9,616 nt of DNA from Anaerolineae bacterium (GTDB lineage Bacteria > Chloroflexota > Anaerolineae > J102). Position numbers and translations under genes: made by a program. Positions 5,801-9,616 of this stretch are shown here, in pieces; positions within the stretch are counted from its first letter, which is position 1; each line of letters begins with the position of its first letter. The stretch covers positions 1 to 9,616 of the forward strand of contig JALXAF010000518.1 in the NCBI GenBank assembly GCA_026992375.1, given 5' to 3'. The notes under the pieces were generated by a model. The model had not been told where the DNA came from and did no database searches. It saw only the letters and a list, made by a program, of their open reading frames with translations.

Positions 5801-7490
5801 CCGCGTCCTGCATCCGCCCCTCGGCCCGCAGCAACCAGCCGCGAAAGGCGTGGGTCATGCCCAGACGATGAGGCTGCAAGGTCTCCGATTCGATGAGCGC
5901 ATCCAGCAGAGAGAGCGCCTGCTGATAATCGCCATTCGCAAGGGCGTCGGCCGCTGCGATGATGCGTTCGCCCCAGGCGACAATGTTCTCCCCAGCGCCT
6001 TCCTGGCCCGCGCGAACAAGCTCGCGGCCCAGGGCCCGGGCCCAGACGGGATTCAATTCCAGGGTGAGGGGAGCCGCATCCAGCGCCATGCCCAGATAAA
6101 GCTCGCCGTCTTGCAGCAGCCGATAGCTGAGATGTTCCAGCCACAGCTCGCGCCAGGCCAGATCCGCCCAGCGGGCGGGGCCATCCAGCTTCAGGTCATC
6201 GGCCTGGCGACGCCGGGCCAGCGCCAGCTTTTCGAAGCCTTCGCTGGCGAGTTCGGGCGCTTCGTCCCGGGCGATGGCCAGGAGCTCGCGCCGCACATCC
6301 TCATGGAAACACCAGCCATCGGGCAATGGCTGCAAGATGGGCAGGGAGAAAAACCATTCCGATTCGGGCAATGCGTCCGGCGTTTCATCCAGCAGCAAAG
6401 CGAGGCGCTGACGGGTGATGATGCGAGGCAGGGCCGCCAACAGAAGAATGCGCTGCCGCCCCGATGGAAGAGCGTCGAACAGTTGACGCAAGGGGCTGCG
6501 CTCGCGGGCGGGGTCAGGATCACGCTTCAGACTTTGGCGGAAAGCGGCCCGCACGGCCAGATGCAAAGGCAGCGCCGCCTCGGCGATTTCCGGTTCATCC
6601 GCGGGCTTGTGGCCGTTGTAGCGATGGAGGAAGCTGCGAGCTTCGTCCTGCGGGAAGGGTTTGAGCGCGAAATGCTCCATGAGATGAGCCAGAGGAAGCC
6701 AGCGCTCACTATCGGGCGCGCTGACGCCCGCCATCAGCCACAGGCTCTGAATGGGGACGGCTCCGTAAGCGCCGCCGAGGAGTTGCAGCAGCCAGTCGGC
6801 AAGCCAGCCGCCCGCCCGATCCACGTCATCGAAGAAGAAAGCCAGGGTCTCGTTGCGGGCGATAGCACGGATATCGTCCAGCCACAGGGACGCCAGCGCA
6901 GCCACCGGATCCATCACAAGCTGAAAGGCTTCCTCATCGGGCAGAAGCTGGCGAGCGGCCTCTTCTCGCACGCGTAGCTGATCTCCGAAGAGCGCGGATA
7001 TGTCTGCGGTGGCGACGACGCCCCATCCCGACGAGCGGTGTCTCCAGGCGATGGCGGAATCCACCAGTTTGTCCCCCAAAAAGAATCGCACGCCCGAAAC
7101 GCCATCCAGACGCCCGGCCAGCAGTTGGACGCCGTCGCGCCAGCGCTGATATGCGGCGGCGAAGGCGGGCATGGCCACGCCCTGCCGGGCCAGTTGCTCG
7201 GCCAGATGCACCATGACGGCTAGAGGGTCTTCGGCGTCACCGCTATCCCACAGCGCGCGCACACCCTTTTCGAGCCCGGCCAGGCGCTGCAAATGGCGCA
7301 TGAGCCAGGTTTTGCCCGCGCCCGGCTCGCCACTGATGGCGAAAATGTAATGGCGCGCGGGATCGTCGAAATCGAGGGAGAGATTCTGCCGAAAGCGCTC
7401 GATGAATGGCGTGCGGCCAATGAAACCGGTTCCCTGGCGGCGTTGCAAAACATCTAGCAGAGAGACGTATGGGGGGCGGATGGCGGTCAT
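2868..7490 (-). CDS. Giant STAND/AAA-type ATPase with 24-unit TPR solenoid
   Basis: 1540 aa, with no signal peptide or membrane segment, so cytoplasmic. Residues 22-300 form a P-loop NTPase of the AAA_16/STAND kind: FIGRTPFIERF at 23-33 (the GR-box), Walker A GEPGAGKT 54-61 (K60, T61), Walker B LAFFFDD 216-222 with D221/D222, and a LKPFPQDEARSFL segment at 276-288 typical of the lid region. Residues about 340-410 look like a winged helix. Residues 430-640 are helical, with degenerate TPRs. From R653 to R1435 an Arg recurs exactly every 34 residues, giving 24 gapless TPR units, then a C-terminal cap (about 1469-1540). In STAND proteins the repeat array senses a ligand or partner and the NTPase oligomerises. 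Here no effector domain precedes the NTPase, so the output is unknown. Start: ATG 7490, with a modest GAGG at 7497-7500, 6 nt upstream. It converges with the SWIM gene. No clear terminator follows. Confidence 0.85.
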   Translation of the reverse strand: MTAIRPPYVSLLDVLQRRQGTGFIGRTPFIERFRQNLSLDFDDPARHYIFAISGEPGAGKTWLMRHLQRLAGLEKGVRALWDSGDAEDPLAVMVHLAEQLARQGVAMPAFAAAYQRWRDGVQLLAGRLDGVSGVRFFLGDKLVDSAIAWRHRSSGWGVVATADISALFGDQLRVREEAARQLLPDEEAFQLVMDPVAALASLWLDDIRAIARNETLAFFFDDVDRAGGWLADWLLQLLGGAYGAVPIQSLWLMAGVSAPDSERWLPLAHLMEHFALKPFPQDEARSFLHRYNGHKPADEPEIAEAALPLHLAVRAAFRQSLKRDPDPARERSPLRQLFDALPSGRQRILLLAALPRIITRQRLALLLDETPDALPESEWFFSLPILQPLPDGWCFHEDVRRELLAIARDEAPELASEGFEKLALARRRQADDLKLDGPARWADLAWRELWLEHLSYRLLQDGELYLGMALDAAPLTLELNPVWARALGRELVRAGQEGAGENIVAWGERIIAAADALANGDYQQALSLLDALIESETLQPHRLGMTHAFRGWLLRAEGRMQDAVEAYARAAETNPDLAWAAAQEAATWLLMERMESAQDRLADALAKGSELDWGLGLSGWFAYGDERLRDAHNDFSAALSLNPAQLAWVLPFRGEVRRLLGNQEGALSDLDQAIARYPQRAWLHALRGVILNELARPQEALVAFEEALSLAPDEAWIIAQRGAALEALGRTDEALTVYSWALDLAADDAWTLTRRGALLKQLGRHHEALADLEQAVTLNQTDATPLAVRATLHHELAEHALAVDDLDAVLSLQPDDFDALRLRAQSRYHLGRYEGAVDDLTRALMLAPMDVDLLMWRSRAFIGLGQLDDALTDINTGLGIEPNNLDLRVQRGDIYRRMGRYEASLADLDKVLAENPHHARALACRGDVYRQLGRDEEAVSDFARALAINPDDGWTLARRADVYRRTDRYQEALADFARALAIDPDDAWALAHRGETYRQMDDLDLAIKDFSRSLELDQGDYWAWAGRGETWRQLGELDLAVKDLSRALALNPDDPVLLELRGAVLAELDRDEEALEDFNRAMRAHPDQGALLTLRGDLLLKMRRYEESEADLNQALTLNPENVDALVVRGRLLRTLQRYRDALVDLDRAISLRPNDGWAMAYRGELHRLLKRYHASLTDLSGALTLLPDEPWILAQRGETHRMLGMYGEALSDLTRSLELRPQDVWTLATRGQVLRTLGRYDEALEDFSRAIQLSPNYAWAYASRGETLRVLKRYEQALLDLDRALTLTPDMTWALVNRGQVHLALKNGEAALEDFDKAVSLNLNNAWALAGRGQAYRLLGQLDAALDDFHRAIAINPNFVWALVNRGHVFRLMGRYQQALADFDRAISLDPNNAWAMAGRAQVNRALERYDQAQSDIDRAIALTPELDVDIFRRAITRQLKGDVEGARDDLDEAIGIAESVYEIDPENWRNTFNLAIYYLARGRRTLSERLYREGLSAPAPTAEIKRAGRTLEDYLALFPDNNAARAALEMIRDYLRNR
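3087..5534 (-). repeat. 102-bp coding tandem repeat (TPR units)
   Basis: This part of the ATPase gene is a tandem array of 24 units of 102 bp (34 codons) without one indel in register. The unit pattern is RGxxxRxLGRYxEALxDFxRALxLxPxDxWAL. Late units show a two-unit alternation: units beginning at R1299 and R1367 are preceded by WALVN, and units at R1333 and R1401 by NNAWALAG or NNAWAMAG. Neighbouring pairs R925/R959 and R993/R1027 are also unusually alike, pointing to stepwise duplication. It is a protein repeat, not a CRISPR array or noncoding satellite. Confidence 0.85.
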
Positions 7491-7752
7491 CGCGGGCCTC
7501 GTTGGGGGAGAAGATCAGTATTCGTCAGCCAATCGTCCCATTCGCTCCCGATGCGCACGCCAACCCCGGTTGAAACCCAAGCGCCCCGAAGCCCCGGCTC
7601 GACGCGCGGGGTTCGGACGTAAGCAAAAAGCACAGGTCTTTCGTCGAATCGTAGGGGACATGCAACAATTCCTGCGCATTCCGCACATCGGGGAAGATGT
7701 GAGGGAAGGCGAAATGGGGGGACGAACAGGAAAGGTCTAAAAGGACTGCTTG
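7491..7752 (-). other. 5' leader region of the ATPase-TPR gene
   Basis: About 260 bp between the candidate promoter and the start codon. Short open frames cross it on both strands, but they have no recognisable motif and overlap the promoter or the neighbouring gene start, so none is kept. GGTTGAAACC (7568-7577) and several CCCCG/CGGGG runs (7590-7620) can pair locally. I see no known riboswitch or RNA gene. Confidence 0.3.
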
Positions 7753-7781
7753 ATCATCTCGCAAAAACGCGATTTTGTCAA
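7753..7781 (-). promoter_or_regulatory. Candidate promoter of the ATPase-TPR gene
   Basis: Read on the minus strand: a perfect TTGACA (7781-7776), a 17-bp spacer and GATGAT (7758-7753), which matches 4 of 6 -10 positions. The spacer holds an inverted pair TCGC/GCGA separated by 6 nt, a possible operator overlapping the promoter. It lies only 16 bp from the end of element B (7 bp from its target duplication), so the insertion sits at the upstream edge of the promoter. Confidence 0.4.
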
Positions 7782-7797
7782 GCGCGCTGAAAAGGCG

Positions 7798-8067
7798 GGG
7801 TGCGTTCCAATTTGGGGGCAAATTTGCATTTCTTGCCAGAACCTACCGATTGAAATCAGGGCTGGGGGCAGCCCCCTCCTTTTGTTCCTCCCCCGCTCCG
7901 GGACGGGCTGGGGAGGAGATAAGGAAGTTTGATTGGATGGCCGCTTGTCTGCCTGCGCAGACAGGCCAATTTGCGCCCGAAAAATGTCCTCGCAGGAGGA
8001 CATGCGGCGGAACACCCTCAGAACCGAATTCTATTCGGCCAGTGCGCCCCAATTTGGGAACGCACCC
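7798..8067. mobile_element. MITE-like non-autonomous element B
   Basis: A 270-bp element with perfect 11-bp terminal inverted repeats, GGGTGCGTTCC (7798-7808) and its complement GGAACGCACCC (8057-8067). The similarity continues inward as AATTTGGGGGC against CAAATTGGGGC. It is flanked immediately on both sides by the 9-bp direct repeat GAAAAGGCG (7789-7797 and 8068-8076), a clear target-site duplication. No transposase is present. The interior holds the same multi-hairpin core as element A in the opposite orientation, but the ends are unlike those of A. It lies between the folD terminator and the ATPase-TPR promoter. Confidence 0.85.
7831..8044 (-). repeat. Structured repeat core, copy B
   Basis: On the minus strand it carries the same hairpins as copy A: CCGAAT/ATTCGG (8025-8039); ATGTCCTC/GAGGACAT with loop CTGC (7984-8003); TGTCTGC/GCAGACA with loop GCAG (7946-7963); CCTCCCCAGC/GCGGGGGAGG with one mismatch (7887-7916); and GGGCTG/CAGCCC with loop CCCC (7859-7874). 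Relative to copy A, five base pairs are changed on both sides and one G-T wobble becomes G-C. The loops CTGC, GCAG and CCCC are unchanged. Confidence 0.8.
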
Positions 8068-8120
8068 GAAAAGGCGTGCAGCTATTTCAAATTTGACTTA
8101 GCGATAAGTACCCCTCCCGG

Positions 8121-8158
8121 CCTCCCCCCGCCTCGGCTGGCGCCTTGCAGGGGGGCCC
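8121..8158. repeat. GC-rich stem-loop
   Basis: CCCCCC (8124-8129) pairs with GGGGGG (8150-8155), with flanking GGCC/GGCCC words. The loop contains GGCTGGCGCC. It is part of the gene-free stretch between element B and the folD terminator and has no assigned function. A second weaker hairpin, ACCC/GGGT and CCCGA/TCGGG with an AGCGCAGCGAG loop, lies at 8193-8231. Confidence 0.4.
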
Positions 8159-8249
8159 TTCGCTTTACCAATATGCACAGCAGACGAGCATCACCCTCCC
8201 CGAACACGAGCGCAGCGAGTATCGGGTGGGTCCAAGAGAGTCACAAACG

Positions 8250-8286
8250 AAAACGCCCCGAAAGCGGTTGGCCTCCGGAGCGTTTT
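8250..8286 (-). terminator. Intrinsic terminator of folD
   Basis: On the minus strand AAAACGC (8286-8280) and GCGTTTT (8256-8250) form the stem. CCG/CGG extends it past one mismatch, and TTTTCGTTTG follows. It begins 33 bp after the folD stop. The A- and T-flanked stem could also work on the other strand. Confidence 0.7.
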
Positions 8287-8319
8287 GTCATTTCGATTAT
8301 CGATGATGCGACGAACGCG

Positions 8320-9207
8320 TTACTCGATGAGCCCCAACCGTCGCTTGCGCCCGTCCAGGGTGTTCTTCAGCAGCATGGCGATGGTCATGGGGCCCACGCC
8401 GCCGGGCACGGGCGTGATGTAGCCCGCCACCTCTTTGGCTTCCTCGAAGTTGACATCGCCCACCAGGCGATAGCCCTTCTTCTTGGTGGGATCATCCACT
8501 GCGTTCACGCCCACGTCGATGACGGCCGCGCCCGGCTTGATCCAGTCGCCGCGCACCATCTCGGCCCGGCCAATGGCCGCCACCAGGATATCGGCCCGGC
8601 GGGTGACCTCGGGCAGGTTTTGGGTGCGGGAATGGCAGATGGTGATGGTGGCGTTGCGATGCAGCAGCAGCATGGAAACCGGCAGGCCCACGATATTGCT
8701 ACGGCCCAGAATCACCGCATTCTTGCCCTCGATCTCGATGCCGGTGCGGTCCAACAGCTCGATGACGCCGCGCGGGGTGCAGGGTACGAACAGGGGATGT
8801 CGCCCTTTCATCGAGAGTCGTCCGATGTTGATGGGATGGAAGCCATCCACATCCTTGGTGATGTCGATTTCGGCCAGCACGGCCTCTTCGTTGATGTGAT
8901 CGGGCAGGGGCAATTGCACCAGAATGCCATCCACCTCGGGATCGGCGTTCAGTTCGCGCACCCGGGCGATGAGCTCTTCCTGGCTGACGCTCTCGGGCAA
9001 ATCCACGCCGATAGATTTGATGCCCACCTCGGCGCAGGCCTTCTTCTTCATCCGCACGTAAGTCTGCGAATCCTTGCGCTCGCCCACCAGCACCGCGGCC
9101 AGACCGGGTGCGACGCCGTGTTCTTCCTTCAATTTCGCCACTTCTTTGGCGATTTCGCCGCGAATTGTGGCGGCAATTGCTTTTCCGTCGATGATTTGAG
9201 CTGTCAC
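8320..9207 (-). CDS. folD: Bifunctional methylenetetrahydrofolate dehydrogenase / methenyltetrahydrofolate cyclohydrolase
   Basis: 295 aa, full length for FolD. The cytoplasmic enzyme oxidises 5,10-methylene-THF with NADP+ and hydrolyses the product to 10-formyl-THF, the donor for purine synthesis and for Fmt. Visible motifs: the YxxxK active site Y50/K54 in SQTYVRMK; GILVQLPLP 94-102 (Q98); KDVDGFHP 118-125 (D121); the Rossmann signature GRSNIVG 168-174 for NADP binding, followed by GLPVSMLL; and the C-terminal TPVPGGVGPMT 275-285. The start is GTG (9207-9205), supported by AAGGAG at 9216-9221 eight nt upstream and by the expected TAQIIDGK N-terminus. There is no in-frame Met until residue 53. 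It has its own promoter and terminator and so is monocistronic. Confidence 0.97.
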   Translation of the reverse strand: MTAQIIDGKAIAATIRGEIAKEVAKLKEEHGVAPGLAAVLVGERKDSQTYVRMKKKACAEVGIKSIGVDLPESVSQEELIARVRELNADPEVDGILVQLPLPDHINEEAVLAEIDITKDVDGFHPINIGRLSMKGRHPLFVPCTPRGVIELLDRTGIEIEGKNAVILGRSNIVGLPVSMLLLHRNATITICHSRTQNLPEVTRRADILVAAIGRAEMVRGDWIKPGAAVIDVGVNAVDDPTKKKGYRLVGDVNFEEAKEVAGYITPVPGGVGPMTIAMLLKNTLDGRKRRLGLIE

Positions 9208-9278
9208 GTTTTTGACTCCTTGATGATTGTTTGATTTGCTGCAACATGCGCCCTAAAAGGGCCAATTTGTCACACCGA

Positions 9279-9308
9279 AATATATCACACGGCCTTGCCT
9301 TCTGTAAA
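9279..9308 (-). promoter_or_regulatory. folD promoter
   Basis: Minus strand: TTTACA (9308-9303), an 18-bp spacer and TATATT (9284-9279); each box is one mismatch from consensus. The transcript would start near 9272, giving a leader of about 65 nt with a small hairpin GCCCT/AGGGC (9250-9262) before the Shine-Dalgarno sequence. GTGTGA occurs twice around the -10. Confidence 0.55.
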
Positions 9309-9322
9309 TGATTTTCATCATT
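9307..9322. promoter_or_regulatory. Palindrome at the folD -35 box (possible operator)
   Basis: AATGAT (9307-9312) and ATCATT (9317-9322) form 6-bp inverted arms around TTTC, overlapping the upstream edge of the -35. This is a reasonable dimeric-repressor site by shape; no regulator is known or encoded nearby. Confidence 0.3.
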
Positions 9323-9376
9323 CAAAACAGTCTGACAGCAGGCGCACCCGCACCGATACGAATGAAAATTCCTTGT

Positions 9377-9462
9377 TACGTCATTCCGACGACCACGGAG
9401 AGGGGGAGCCTCCTCGATTGCAAGGGGATTTCTCGGTCACTGCGCTCTCTCGAAACGACGTA
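9377..9462. repeat. Intergenic repeat with inverted ends (CATTCCGA type)
   Basis: The ends TACGTCATTCCGA (9377-9389) and TCGAAACGACGTA (9450-9462) are inverted repeats matching at 11 of 13. Internal GGAGCCTCC and GGGGATTTCTCGG words resemble the common GTCATTCCGAG...GAAATGAC dispersed repeat, which spawns spurious CHSERSEES-like proteins. An open frame through it is therefore not accepted as a gene. Confidence 0.55.
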
Positions 9463-9526
9463 GGAGCGCTTGTTTTCAAAACAACATTGCCAAATGACGA
9501 ACGGCGCTGTATCATCTGATGGTTTT

Positions 9527-9550
9527 ATGATCAATGACTAATGATTAAAG
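9527..9550 (-). repeat. 24-bp AT-rich dispersed repeat, copy 2
   Basis: Inverted relative to 2780-2803, 23 of 24 identical, and ending ATGATTAAAG. Both copies lie in AT-rich gene-free DNA. Confidence 0.5.
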
Positions 9551-9616
9551 CGTAGCCAATCCATCTGCAAAATAACTCTCCACCTTTCATCATTAAATTC
9601 TAATTCTCTTTCACGC

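Larger units (their letters stand above)
9323..9616. other. Gene-free end of the window with dispersed repeats
   Basis: No supported gene. The stretch holds an inverted-ended repeat at 9377-9462 and the second copy of the 24-bp AT-rich repeat at 9527-9550. The last 66 bases are AT-rich with no recognisable feature. Confidence 0.5.

Noticed and set aside
5556..6977. 473-aa plus-strand open frame opposite the ATPase gene, with further open blocks in the same frame back to 3246
   Set aside because: It is antisense to a clearly real gene. The frame stays open because the sense codons avoid the triplets that would give stops. The product is Gln/Arg/Gly-rich with no domain, and it has no ribosome-binding context.
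2868..7490. Reading the ATPase-TPR gene as an Avs-type anti-phage defence protein
   Set aside because: Although it shares the NTPase-plus-repeats architecture, no effector domain, nuclease or other defence gene is nearby, so the claim would go beyond the evidence.
7525..7821. 98-aa minus-strand frame and 112-aa plus-strand frame 7402-7740
   Set aside because: Neither has a motif or a ribosome-binding site. One spans the candidate promoter and the end of element B, and the other begins inside the ATPase gene.
7933..9234. 433-aa plus-strand open frame
   Set aside because: It starts inside element B and then runs antisense to folD. The sequence has no recognisable fold and is a His/Gln/Asp-rich shadow.
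9377..9519. Open frame through the repeat at the right end
   Set aside because: The peptide (RHSDDHGEGEPPRLQGDFS) is typical of translated CATTCCGA-type dispersed repeats. There is no ribosome-binding site.

Overview
The window is GC-rich in its genes and comparatively AT-rich and crowded with repeats between them. It most resembles a Chloroflexota genome (Anaerolineae or Caldilineae type). That placement is an inference from three things: a tiny stand-alone SWIM zinc-finger protein, a very large AAA/STAND-type ATPase with a long TPR solenoid, and abundant palindromic intergenic repeats. No marker gene settles it.

Layout. Bases 1-232 hold the last 76 codons of fmt (methionyl-tRNA formyltransferase). 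Its stop overlaps by four bases (ATGA) the start of an exported family-18 glycoside hydrolase-like protein (229-1413). Bases 1414-2176 (763 bp) carry no convincing gene but are dense with structure: a 280-bp MITE-like element (A) with terminal inverted repeats and a target duplication, a 97-bp palindromic repeat, a short periodic TGCGTCT tract, an 11-bp tandem repeat, a near-consensus promoter, and a leader or small-RNA segment ending in an intrinsic terminator. A SWIM protein of 88 aa follows (2177-2443) with its own terminator. Bases 2514-2867 hold only hairpin repeats. On the minus strand, 2868-7490 encodes a 1540-aa cytoplasmic P-loop ATPase followed by 24 gapless 34-residue TPR units. Bases 7491-8319 hold its leader and a candidate promoter, a second MITE-like element (B, 270 bp) and the folD terminator. 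folD (8320-9207, minus, GTG start) encodes the bifunctional methylene-tetrahydrofolate dehydrogenase/cyclohydrolase. The last 409 bp hold the folD promoter and two more dispersed repeats.

Working together. fmt and folD belong to the same metabolic area, because FolD makes the 10-formyl-THF that Fmt uses, but they are about 8 kb apart and on opposite strands, so they are not one operon. The SWIM and TPR genes are convergent and no functional link can be shown.

The most unusual signal is the pair of MITE-like elements. They share a core of about 215-227 bp in opposite orientations. The core folds into four or five hairpins, and six base pairs covary between the copies, five in full and one from wobble to Watson-Crick. 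Two hairpin loops stay invariant and are complementary to each other (CTGC and GCAG). The terminal inverted repeats and target duplications of the two elements are unrelated in sequence. This looks like a structured nucleic-acid cassette carried by mobile elements with different ends.
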